Assembly: GCA_032718475.1 (NCBI GenBank) | Contig: JAUCBJ010004195.1 | Span: 1-23,107 of the forward strand | DNA from: Nemertoderma westbladi | Lineage: Eukaryota; Xenacoelomorpha; Nemertodermatida; Nemertodermatidae | Direction: 5' to 3' | Length of the DNA: 23,107 nucleotides | Shown here: piece after piece, positions 1-8,130 of the stretch | Numbering within the stretch: the first letter of the stretch is position 1 | Layout of the letters: each line of letters opens with the position of its first letter | Program-made: the position numbers and the translations under genes | Notes under the pieces: generated by a model | What the model was told of the DNA's origin: nothing | Database searches by the model: none | What the model saw: the letters and a program-made list of their open reading frames with translations, nothing else

Positions 1-1
1 T

Positions 2-58
2 GGCTACCTTTTAGGCCTAATGGGTGACTAATTTAATTATTCACCCATATTTGTAGCC
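2..58. repeat. Nested hairpin / small inverted repeat
   Basis: GGCTAC at 2-7 is complementary to GTAGCC at 53-58. Inside it, ATGGGTGA (19-26) pairs with TCACCCAT (40-47) around an AT-rich loop. It may be the end of a fold-back element cut by the window edge. No function is assigned. Confidence 0.4.
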
Positions 59-212
59 TTTTTAATTTGTGCCTCTAATTGAATCAAACATTAAACTAAA
101 ATATATGTCACAATATTGGTCTGTCGGTAGCTGGTCAATGAATCTCTCATAAATTTGTTATTTAGTCGCTGCTCAGTCATTGAACATTTGAACACGTGCT
201 GCTCGAAGACCC

Positions 213-932
213 CACAACGTGTTATATTGTGACACAGAAGCGCAGGTACTCTCACCAGATGGTGAAACTGAGTTTTTCTCAATCCTGGCTGGCGTACTGC
301 AAGGTGACACATTAGCAACATTACTATTTGTAATTGTGCTGGACTACGCAATGAGGACGGCCACAAAGGGTGAAGATCTGGGATTCACACTTCAAGAACG
401 CAGAAGTAGTAGATATCCGGCAACTACAGTCACAGACACCGACTTTGCGGATGACATCGCCCTGCTCTCTAATACTCCAGCAGATGCACAGCTTCTACTA
501 AATAAAGTGGGGAGGGCTGCTAAGGAGGTTGGATTGCATATAAATGCTACCAAGACCGAATTCATGACCTTTAATGTTGATGGAAACTTGACAACCATTG
601 ACAATAATCAACTAAGGAAGGTTGACGACTTCCAGTACCTTGGATCATGGATAGAGAGTAGCAAAAAGGGCATAGAAGTTAGGAAAGCAAAGGATTGGGT
701 AGCTCTATCAAAAATGGATACCATCTGGAAATCAGATCTCTCCAGGCACCTGAAGAATAAGTTCTTTCGAGCCACAGTGGAAAGTGTATTTTTATACGGG
801 GGTGAAACCTGGACACTGACTAAATCACTTGAACAACGAATTGATGGTTGCTACACAAGACTACTAAGGGCAGCCCTAAACATCAGCTCCTGGAAGGATC
901 TCATTTCCACTGTCCGAGTTCGCTCGACCTAG
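213..932 (+). pseudogene. Non-LTR (LINE) reverse transcriptase fragment, 5'-truncated
   Basis: This is an RT fragment of a non-LTR retrotransposon that would copy its RNA by target-primed reverse transcription. The frame is open from about 192, and recognisable RT sequence begins near 216. Visible blocks are GVLQGDTLA followed by LFVIVLDYAMR (motif B region, 285-360), the catalytic FADDIALLSN (motif C, about 444-473), GLHINATKTEFM, FQYLGSWIESS, and the thumb-side block LYGGETWTLTKSLEQRIDGCYTRLLR. The palm motif A part and the whole endonuclease region are missing upstream. The reading frame ends soon after NISSWKD, where related RTs continue with a YG..P.IS....RR...AGH block. The style resembles the RTE/CR1-like RTs common in invertebrates, but I do not assign a clade firmly. 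The usual APYLF after GDTL reads ATLLF here. The only available start is a GTG, so this is a relic rather than a gene. Confidence 0.86.
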
Positions 933-944
933 TAGTAGTAGTAA
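930..944 (+). repeat. (TAG)n microsatellite ending the LINE fragment
   Basis: Four TAG units followed by TAA directly follow the RT reading frame and supply its stop. RTE-like LINEs often end in short 3' microsatellites, so this may mark the 3' end of the insertion. That reading is an inference. Confidence 0.4.
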
Positions 945-1590
945 TTTTGACTGCATCACGTTTAAATTAACAATGCATCAACTTTAAAAATTTAAGCGCG
1001 CTTGAGGGTCGGTAAATGTGTAAAAATGTCAAATGTACTGTACTAATTTTTTCGGAGGTCAGTGCCATATTTGGCATAAAAAATCCTTGGTTACCAACTA
1101 ACAAAGGGCGAAAAAACACCACGTCCTAAATAAATATTATAATGACGTTGTAGCTAAGTGAGCTCTGATGTGCCACTTTGATTGCACAGAACATTTATAT
1201 AATTCTGTGTTGTAGGTTATGTGTAGGCGCAGAGTGTAGAGAAAGTAAAGCTATTTGTATTGTGTATCGACTACAATATTATTGACAGGTGCTATCTCAC
1301 TGTAATTAATGATGATAGGCCTGTATAGAATTTTTGTTTTATACAGAAATAGATGTAGGTATTTCAGATTTACCTTAAGATTAAGATTTAGAAGAAAGAC
1401 AAAACAGCGCCGAAATTTTCCACGTCATAGGAAAATAATGATGAATGGAAATCCGATAAGAACATTAAAACATAGAGTTCTAAACTAAACAAATAGTAAT
1501 AACTTACTGTAGGTGAATTAACAAAAAGGCCCACTGTGTACTGTTACTGTACCATATGCACGCACCACTGACGTAACACAACACAAACAA
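945..1590. other. Gene-free AT-rich stretch
   Basis: I see no coding sequence, RNA gene or clear repeat between the LINE fragment and the minisatellite transposon. Stops are frequent in all frames. Confidence 0.5.
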
Positions 1591-1598
1591 AATTTTAC
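1591..1598. repeat. Left 8-bp target-site duplication (AATTTTAC)
   Basis: It abuts the left terminal inverted repeat and is identical to 2342-2349 in direct orientation. The next base is G on both sides, but on the left it already belongs to the element. Confidence 0.7.
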
Positions 1599-2341
1599 GG
1601 GTGTAAACGTTAAGCAGACCATGGTGCAGACACTGGTGCAGACACTTGGCGCAGACAGTGGTGCAGACAGTGGTGCAGACACTGGTGCAGACAGTGGTGC
1701 AGACACTGGTGCAGACAGTGGTGCAGACACTGGTGCAGACACTGGTGCAGACGGTGGTGCAGACAGTGGTGCAGACACTGGTGCAGACAGTGGTGCAGAC
1801 TGTGGTGCAGACAGTGGTGCAGACATGGGTGCCGACAGTGGTGCAGACAGTGGTGCTGACACTGGTGCAGACACATGGTGCAGACACTGGTGCAGACACT
1901 GGTGCAGACTGTGGTGCAGACAGTGGTGCAGACACTGGTGCAGACAGTGGTGCAGACTGTGGTGCAGACAGTGGTGCAGACAGAGGTGCAGACAGTGGTG
2001 CAGACAGAGGTGCAGACAATGGTGCCGACAGTGGTGCAGGCAGTGGTGCACAGTGGTGCAGACATCTGGTGCAGTCAGTGGTGCAGACACTTGGTGCAAA
2101 CAGTGGTGCAGACACTTGATGCATACAGTGGTGCAGACACTGGTGCAGATAGTGGTGCAGACACCTGGTGCAGACACTTGGCGCAGACAGTGGTGCAGAC
2201 ACTTGGTGCAGACAGTGGTGCAGACAGTGGTGCAGATATATGGTGCAGACAGTGGTGCAGACACCTAGTGCAGACAGTTGTGCAGACACCTAGAGCAGAC
2301 AGTGGTGCAGACACTGGTGCGTACAATTGACGTTTACACCC
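1599..2341. mobile_element. Non-autonomous TIR DNA transposon with minisatellite interior
   Basis: The element starts with GGGTGTAAACGTTAA (1599-1613) and ends with the inverted copy TTGACGTTTACACCC (2327-2341). That is a 15-bp terminal inverted repeat with one mismatch. Directly outside both ends lies the same 8-bp word AATTTTAC (1591-1598 and 2342-2349), as expected for a target-site duplication. The 743-bp interior holds almost nothing except a 12-bp tandem repeat and has no transposase frame, so it would depend on an enzyme supplied in trans. Eight-bp duplications occur in hAT, P and Merlin families (MuDR makes 9), and the GGG terminus does not decide between them. Confidence 0.75.
1614..2322. 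repeat. 12-bp minisatellite (GGTGCAGACAGT/GGTGCAGACACT)
   Basis: Roughly 58 units of GGTGCAGACAGT and its variant GGTGCAGACACT run between the two terminal inverted repeats. Variation is mostly at units positions 10-11, with occasional 1-2 nt indels (for example near 1872 and 2045) that shift phase. Because 12 is a multiple of three, several frames on both strands stay open (Gly-Ala-Asp-Ser/Thr on +, Ser-Ala-Pro-Leu or Cys-Leu-His on -). These open frames are a by-product of the repeat and not evidence of a gene. Confidence 0.95.
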
Positions 2342-2349
2342 AATTTTAC
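2342..2349. repeat. Right 8-bp target-site duplication (AATTTTAC)
   Basis: It follows the last C of the right terminal inverted repeat and is identical to 1591-1598. Confidence 0.7.
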
Positions 2350-2388
2350 GCAGATTTTAATTTATCTGTATTCAGTATAAAATTATAC

Positions 2389-2424
2389 AATTGTCTGATG
2401 GGGAGGGGGCCCCATCGGACAATT
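2389..2424. repeat. Hairpin with 15-bp arms
   Basis: AATTGTCTGATGGGG (2389-2403) pairs with CCCCATCGGACAATT (2410-2424) with one non-Watson-Crick position and a 6-nt loop. A T-run follows. It lies just downstream of the minisatellite transposon; its role is unknown. Confidence 0.6.
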
Positions 2425-2463
2425 TTTTTTGCCTTTTGACTTGTTTAAAGTTTGGATAGGGTT

Positions 2464-2507
2464 GCGGGGAAGGGGATGGGGTGGGGGGGGGGGGGGGGTG
2501 GGGGTGG
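2464..2507 (+). repeat. G-rich low-complexity tract
   Basis: Runs of G dominate, including an uninterrupted run of 16 at 2483-2498. It could form quadruplexes. It may also be a place where assembly length is unreliable. Confidence 0.85.
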
Positions 2508-2728
2508 TAGAGCGTAAATCTGGCACTCTTATGGCCACCCCTTTTCAAATTCCTGGTTACGCTAGTGCGACCAATATGTGGTTCGGATGCCACCAGATAT
2601 GCAACTAAGCTAACTTTGACATTATCAGTGCTTACAAATAAATCCTAGCGTTACAATGGGAAACTACAATAGCTTGTTTGGGGAAGTAAAGATAAAGAAA
2701 GGGAATGTTGTAAGATAGTTCAGAATTA

Positions 2729-2997
2729 GGAGTTAGTGTGGCGCCGCCCAATCCGCCTTACATTTCATGTTTCGCAAGTTCACAGATCACTTTACTTCAC
2801 TTATTAGAAGCAATATACTGTAGTAGTTACCGTACACTAATAAACTGCACTGCTATCAGATACCATTGGTATAGTGAATCGTAATCTATATTGAAGAGAT
2901 ATAGAAGAGGATTGTCGGCAATCCTCTACGGTGAAAGTAGTTAAAGTAAAGATATTGTAAAGAATCAAGGTAGCAGCATGGGGCCCACACTAACTCC
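2729..2997. repeat. Short inverted repeat pair enclosing a perfect hairpin
   Basis: GGAGTTAGTGTGG (2729-2741) recurs inverted as CCACACTAACTCC (2985-2997). Near the right arm lies a perfect 9-bp hairpin, AGAGGATTG/CAATCCTCT with loop TCGG (2906-2927). The arrangement resembles a small fold-back element of about 270 bp, but I find no convincing target duplication. The hairpin could equally belong to a structured RNA. Confidence 0.4.
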
Positions 2998-2999
2998 CA

Positions 3000-3900
3000 G
3001 TGATGAATACTGTCAATAATAAATCATTTATTTCTCTCAGGTCATATCTCAGATTAATTCTCTCTCCCACAAACAAGTTACAGTCGCCGAATCCATAATC
3101 CCCAGGGGTGCCGGAACGTAGCACGATCAACGGGGTTAAAATATGTATAGGTTTCCGGAGATACGGGATTGGCTATATTTGTATTTTGTTCACCACTAGG
3201 TGCTACTGGATTAACCGGTATAAAGTCAGAAGACAGTAAAAAGTTTAGTAAAATATTGAAGATAGTAGTGTAGAACAGAAAAGCTTAGACATATACAAAC
3301 CAAAACAATAAACACGATTGAAGGACACAGGTTCCAGTTATATTTTTGCTCATAAATGTTGTTGGATAAAAATTTAAAGAGTTTTTTTGTGTATTAATTA
3401 TCAAAAGAAAATAAAACATACAAAACTTTAAAGTTTTGTCATACCATCACAATCAGTCACTTGAATTTGAACGGGTTAAGCAACACAAGGATAGGAGTGA
3501 GTGGATAGATATGTAGGACGGCCACGGATAAGTACGAACAAAGCAAAGCAACCACTATTATACGCAATACCACTGTTCAGTCACTACCGGAGCACCACAC
3601 TGCAACGAGAGTTATTGGCACGACAAGGAAATATACATTAATTCTGTACCATTAAAATATTGTATTGTAGGATAAAATTTACAAATAAAAAATAAATTAT
3701 TAAATTACATAATAATTTAATTTAATCAAAATCTTTAACAATAATGAATAATTATTAACTGAGGTGGCAGTAGAAATATTATTATAATTAATCAAATTAT
3801 TCATATATTTCGCCATATCCAAAGAATAGTCCCAATAATACACAGAAATAATATTTATTGTAGGTGACTGTATTGTCAATTAAATTTACCCCGCCTCAAT
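3000..3900. other. Gene-free AT-rich stretch
   Basis: No coding frame, tRNA or strong repeat is visible. The part 3640-3860 is extremely AT-rich. Confidence 0.5.
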
Positions 3901-3934
3901 GCCTGAGTTGCTATTGTGTTCAACAATAATAGCG

Positions 3935-4135
3935 CCTGACACTCGAACAAAGCCGCCTCCGCTTAGGACATATTTTTTCGCCGTGAGGACCAGCCTGTGC
4001 ACAACCTTGTGCTTTGACAGCCCCATGGAGAAAATAAGCACGGGTGGACAGCCCTATGACTTTCGTGAGACGCTTCCTAAAGGACACTGGCCTTGAAGAT
4101 GCGGATAATCTCGCGAAAGTCATGGGGATAGGGAG
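3935..4135 (+). pseudogene. Degraded LINE RT 3' fragment (C-terminal block)
   Basis: The C-terminal part of a LINE RT can be read piecewise. RREDQPVHNLVL, a stop in place of the usual Trp, then QPHGENKHG lie in one frame (about 3978-4043). GGQP follows in a second frame. MTFVRRFLKDTGLEDADNLA lies in the third frame (4056-4115). This is the block that in related RTs follows an RR.L..AGH segment. It carries at least two frameshifts and one in-frame stop, so it is an old relic. The piece at 22195-22372 matches it independently (DQP.HNLV at the same place and GEN followed by GGQ at almost the same spacing). The match also includes CACAACCTTGTG at the DNA level in both. Stretches of 65-98 codons open in other frames here are incidental. 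Confidence 0.7.
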
Positions 4136-4323
4136 TTGTGGCGGTGCAACTTTGTTTATAAGCCGGCATAGATTCTTAATGTACGTAACATTGTACTGCC
4201 AATTGTGAATTGCATGGTGGTGACAAAATTTTTGTTAAGCTGTCATAGCATCTCAATGTGCAGTTTCAATGCAGCAGGCCGAATATAGTAATAGTATTCA
4301 ACAATACTACAGGAGGCCTATAC

Positions 4324-4337
4324 TTACTATACTATAG
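4324..4337. repeat. Left target-site duplication of the Penelope-like element (14 bp)
   Basis: TTACTATACTATAG is identical to 13055-13068 in direct orientation. Its last four bases also form the start of the 48-bp inverted repeat. Confidence 0.75.
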
Positions 4338-4381
4338 TGTAAAGATGATAAAAAAATAATAAAGTATTGAGGGTCTTTAGC
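4334..4381 (+). repeat. Left 48-bp inverted repeat of the Penelope-like element
   Basis: It runs from ATAGTGTAAAGATG to GGGTCTTTAGC and is an exact reverse complement of 12969-13016. The coding frame opens inside it, after the TGA at 4368-4370. Confidence 0.92.
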
Positions 4382-5381
4382 CTCCAAAAAACCTACACGT
4401 AATTCTACAGATGTCAACTACAGTCACCACGACCTCAACGAGGATGAAACATCCCTACTAGAACTCGGTAAGAACTTTATTCCATCTCGAAACCCCCAAC
4501 CAGAAGACAAACTACAAGCACATATTAATATTACTAGATTCGCTACGGGATTACGAAAATTCTCTCGTATAAACACACACGGTACCACTCCTAAGAACAT
4601 AACCCACTCTCAAACCACCTACCTAAGGACGAGCAACAACGACCAGGGGGCTTACAACAACAACACAGGAGCGAACACCACTTTCCCCGAGACGAACACA
4701 AACCCAGGAGAGCACAATAACCCAGAGGCGAACAATATTCCAGGGGCGAACACCCATCCACGGGACGACACCAACCACCCAGTGGAGAACACCAACAACC
4801 CAGGGACGGATACCAACCCATTGGCGAACACTAACCACCCAGTGGTGAACACCAACCACCCAGGGGCGAACACCAACAGCCCAGGGACAAACACCAACCC
4901 AGGGGCGAACACCAAACACACAGGGGCGAACACCAACCAGTCAGAGGCGAACACCAGCAACCCAGGGACGAACACCAACCCAGGGGCGAACTCCAACCAC
5001 CCAGGGGAGAACACCAACCACTCAGGGGAGATCACCAACCCAAGGGCTAACGACAACCACCCAGTGGTGAACACCAACAACCCAGGGGCGAACAACAATC
5101 CAGGGACGAACACCCATCAACGCGTGAACACCAACCACCCAGTGGTGAACACCAACAACTCAGGAACGAACACAAAACCGTGGGCGAACGCAAACCACCC
5201 AGGGGAGAACACCCACCACCCAGGGGTGAACACCCAGAACCCATTGACTAACACCAACCAATGGGCGGGCGAACGCCAACAACTCAGGGGCGAACACCAA
5301 CCACCCAGGAACGAACATCAAACCAGGGGGGAACGCCAACCACCCAGGGGTGAACACCAACACCCCAGGGACGAAGACTAA
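4371..5381 (+). pseudogene. Penelope-like ORF, N-terminal segment (before frameshift)
   Basis: The frame is open from just after the TGA at 4368 and has no ATG before the repeat region; the first alternative start, GTG, is at 4782. It carries the block that precedes the RT in Penelope-like proteins: LLELGKNFIPSRNP (4449-4490), then DKLQAHINITRFATGLRKFS. From about 4650 it turns into an Asn/Thr/Pro/Gly-rich array with a heptapeptide period (GANTNHP-like). The tandem duplication GGGC-GGGC at 5263-5270 adds 4 nt. After it this frame reads RGEHQ-type residues until the TAA at 5379-5381, while the original repeat text and the RT continue in the +1 frame. The missing ATG suggests 5' truncation, a lost upstream exon, or a start normally supplied by an upstream tandem copy. 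The protein would be the N-terminal extension of a nuclear RT-endonuclease. Confidence 0.78.
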
Positions 5382-5425
5382 CAATAATGGAGCAACCACC
5401 AACGACCCAGGAGCACACACCAACT
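4650..5425 (+). repeat. Coding minisatellite 1 (18/21-bp units, GANTNHP-like)
   Basis: Degenerate units of 21 bp, with 18-bp variants, encode Gly-Ala-Asn-Thr-Asn-His-Pro and similar hepta- or hexapeptides. The array occupies the stretch between the Penelope N-terminal block and the RT. All length changes keep phase except the 4-nt duplication at 5263-5270. Long open frames on the minus strand here (Trp/Val/Gly-rich) are shadows of the repeat. Confidence 0.9.
5263..5270 (+). other. 4-nt tandem duplication causing a +1 frameshift (GGGC x2)
   Basis: The text reads CAATGGGCGGGCGAACGCC, whereas a similar repeat unit near 5180 has TGGGCGAACGC with one GGGC. Taking away one GGGC puts the upstream and downstream repeat text in the same frame, so this looks like a slippage mutation. 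Confidence 0.7.
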
Positions 5426-7105
5426 CAAAGGACGCCAACAACAAACTAATCAGACAACTCAACAAATCTCTAAAAACACCCCCTCGAGCCCTACCACCGA
5501 AAAGCGACGACGAAATAGTGGAAGCTCTCATCGCCGAACTCCACCGTGACGTAGACCGAACACCCAATGTCTCCCCCAAAAATGTACCTCAGGACAACCT
5601 TACGAATCAACAACGAACTGTCCTCAAATCACTCAAGTCCAACACTAACATTCGTATCTGTAGGGGCGATAAATCTGGTAACACTGTAATCCTAGATACC
5701 AATGACTATAAAAATGAATGCTTACGTATTTTAAGAGACCCTAACACCTATACTACATTACCTAAAGACCCTACTAATAAATACAGAACACAACTTGACG
5801 CACTACTACAAACCTGTAATATCGACACAAAACACACACTACACCCACTACTACTACCTAAACACCCTAAGATAGCGTACTTCTACTGCACTATTAAAGA
5901 CCACAAGGACAGGGAATCATGGAAAAACTGGGGCGACGGTAGACTCTTACCTAAGGGCAGACCTATAGTTGCCACCATGGGCACCCTTCTACACCCACTT
6001 TCCCGCTTTGCTAACGACCTTCTAGAACCCGCGGTCACTCGCCTGGAGTCTAACTTGAAAGGCACAGACGACTTCCTATCAGCCCTCCCTAGAGATATTG
6101 GACCCGACTGCACTCTGATTTCACTGGACGTAGTAGACATGTACACTAACATTACCCATGATGTAGGATGTAGGGCACTACGACAAGCACTCTCCGAGGA
6201 CACGCACTTCACACAACAAACACTCATTTCATTAGATAACTTTATACTACTCGTCCGATTTATACTTGAACATAACTACTTCACTTTTGACAACACACTA
6301 TACCTTCAATTACGAGGCGCAGCCATGGGTAGCAGTTTCTCGAAAAACTACGCTAGCCTAACCATATCTAGATTAGAGATACACTTCCTCCACATCCTGA
6401 ACAACCCCATTAATAATTACCTGAACGCGAGTGTATCAAACAGACTCCCTAACACAACTAACCTGGATACTAACACACCCGATCTGGATCTAACCACCCC
6501 TACCAACCCGAGCTCAACAACCACTGATCCCAACACTACTAACAAGACCAGATATAATCCTAGTATAACTCCCCTAAAATCTATCAAAAACACCCCTGAA
6601 ACTCACAGAACTACCATAACTACCCATGTAACTAATACAACCACCCCTGAAACTAACATAACTACCCCCAAAACTACCCTAACTACCCATGAAACTAACA
6701 TAACTACTCCTGATATTAACAGAGCTACCCCTGCAACTAACATAACTACCCCTAAAACTAACATAACTACCCCTGAAACTACCATAAGTACCCATGGTAC
6801 TAACATAAATACCCCTGAAACTACCCCTGAAACTAACATAACTACCCCTGGAACTAACAGAACTACCCCTGGAACTAACATAACTACCCCTGAAACTACA
6901 ATAAGTACCCATGAAACTACAATAACTACCCCCGAAACTACCATAAGTACCCCCGAAACTACCATAAGTACCCATGAAACTAACATAACTACCCCTGAAG
7001 CCTACGAAACTAACATAACTACTCCTGAAACTACCATAATTACCCCTGGAACTAATATAACTACCCCAGAACGTACCCCTTCCACCCCAGTCTGTAATAA
7101 TATAA
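5271..7105 (+). pseudogene. Penelope-like ORF, reverse transcriptase N-terminal half
   Basis: This is the fingers and first palm part of a Penelope-like RT. The frame also holds a GTG at 5350. Recognisable blocks are ICRGDKSGNTVIL (fingers, about 5656-5694), TYTTLPKDPTNKY, IAYFYCTIKDHK (the usual YGLPKIHK site), KGRPIVATMG then LLHPLSRFANDLLEPAV, motif A LISLDVVDMYTNI (6115-6153; first catalytic Asp in SLDVV) and motif B AMGSSFSKNYASLTI (about 6322-6366). After LEIHFLHILNN the sequence becomes a Thr/Asn/Pro-rich array up to the insertion point. PLE coding ends at ATAA (7102-7105). Beyond this the frame runs into the DNA transposon and stops at 7231-7233, so the last 43 codons are chimeric. 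Catalytic motif C lies nearly 5 kb downstream at 11351. No in-frame stop occurs within the RT part, which suggests a young copy. Confidence 0.88.
6590..7080 (+). repeat. Coding minisatellite 2 (21-bp units, TNITTPE-like)
   Basis: About 23 degenerate units of the type ACTAACATAACTACCCCTGAA encode Thr-Asn-Ile-Thr-Thr-Pro-Glu and variants. The array lies in the RT between motif B and motif C. Two short 12-nt or 9-nt interruptions (near 6820 and 7005) keep the reading frame. Minus-strand open frames in this stretch are shadows. Confidence 0.9.
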
Positions 7106-7142
7106 CGTCACCTTCAAGGCAGAACCCCCTAAGTCGATTTTT
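7106..7142 (+). repeat. Left 37-bp terminal inverted repeat
   Basis: Perfect reverse complement of 11062-11098; both have five C (or G) at the same place. It is preceded by ATAA at 7102-7105. Confidence 0.97.
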
Positions 7143-7432
7143 TTCGATTTTCATGTTTTTGACTTTTTGGGTAATTCGATATCGGCTTTTTCGTCTGGCA
7201 GAACACCGAAGCTTTTCTACCCGCCATTTTTGAGTTATAAGCCAAAGACAGTTCCCCGTAACTTATGCCCACTTCGAGGCAGAACCCCCCAAGTCAATAA
7301 TTGGCTTGCAAAACACCGTAAATTCAAGTATATGAAATTCAGTCCACCTGGCAAAACCCCTTAAATCAGAAATAACAACCTGTAAAACCCCTTAAATCCG
7401 AAACAATAGCCTGGCAAAACCCCGTAATTTAC
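7118..7432 (+). repeat. Subterminal direct repeats of the terminus core (GGCARAACCCCNTAA-like)
   Basis: Variants of GGCAGAACCCCCTAAGTC start near 7118 (inside the terminus), 7197, 7278, 7307, 7350, 7381 and 7413. Related copies lie near the right end at 10809-10820 (GGCAATACCCCGCAACT) and 10875 (GGCAAAACACCATAA). Multiple subterminal copies of the end sequence are typical of transposase binding sites; that role is inferred. Confidence 0.75.
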
Positions 7433-7463
7433 CATTTATATATACTGGTTTGTATTGCGGCCA

Positions 7464-7542
7464 GGACACAAATATTAATTAGGGACACAAACATTATTGA
7501 GGGACGCAAACATTAATGAGGGACACAAAACATTAATAGGGC
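7464..7542 (-). repeat. Four inverted copies of the 19-bp minisatellite unit
   Basis: Units of the type AGGGACACAAACATTAATG are the reverse complement of the unit in the main array at 8130-9990. The two clusters together could form long hairpins. Confidence 0.85.
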
Positions 7543-8130
7543 AGGGGTCCATGGTTGCCAATGGATATTAATATGAGCGATGGTGATGCTTGCCATCAGA
7601 CGATTAGATATGAAGTGATTAACTGGAAAAAAATACTACCATGGGAACGTGAGTTTCGATCAAAGAACCGCCGTTTTGTATACATTCCATCTTCCTAATT
7701 AGATGGAAATTAATTGAAAGCGACGTTCGGATACGTTGTTCAGCTGCCTGTTTTCTGCTACCCCCTCCCCCCCGGCTGGTATACCCCCATATTTTCAATT
7801 TACCTCCTACCACCACCATTCATGTTACCATCCCCCCCCCCCCCATGTTACCATTCCTGACTCCCCCTCATGTTCATCATTTTTTTACTCCTACTCCTTC
7901 CCTTTTTAGTAACAACATCGTTTATTGTTTTGGTTAGAAAAACCATCTCTGTAACCTAATCCTTTCCTTCAATTGGCAATAACATAGTTTATTGGCTTGG
8001 TCAGATTAATATGTTATTATTTATTGTTGTTATTTTATTGCTTGACAGTAATGAGAATTGTAATACTGTAATATATTGTATGTGTATGGGTGGTAACATG
8101 AATCATACTAAGTGCGAAGGGCGATAGTGC
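7543..8130. other. Transposon interior without genes; C-rich tracts
   Basis: No credible coding frame. It contains a C-run of 13 at 7832-7844 within a pyrimidine-rich stretch (7750-7910), then AT-rich sequence leading into the minisatellite. Confidence 0.6.

Noticed and set aside
1504-2330. Several open frames of 83-261 codons on both strands across the minisatellite
   Set aside because: The 12-bp unit is a multiple of three and lacks stops in several frames, so long frames arise on both strands without selection. No start context, no non-repeat domain.
4591-5579. Minus-strand frames of 65-153 codons (Trp/Val/Gly-rich)
   Set aside because: They mirror the coding minisatellite of the Penelope-like ORF on the plus strand, which carries the recognisable protein.
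6603-6986. Minus-strand hydrophobic repeats (Val/Gly/Leu or Gly/Ser/Tyr) resembling membrane proteins
   Set aside because: They are shadows of the TNITTPE-coding repeat in the RT linker.
7619-7819. Minus-strand frame of 66 codons
   Set aside because: Lies in a pyrimidine-rich tract in the transposon, with Gly runs from simple sequence and no family resemblance.
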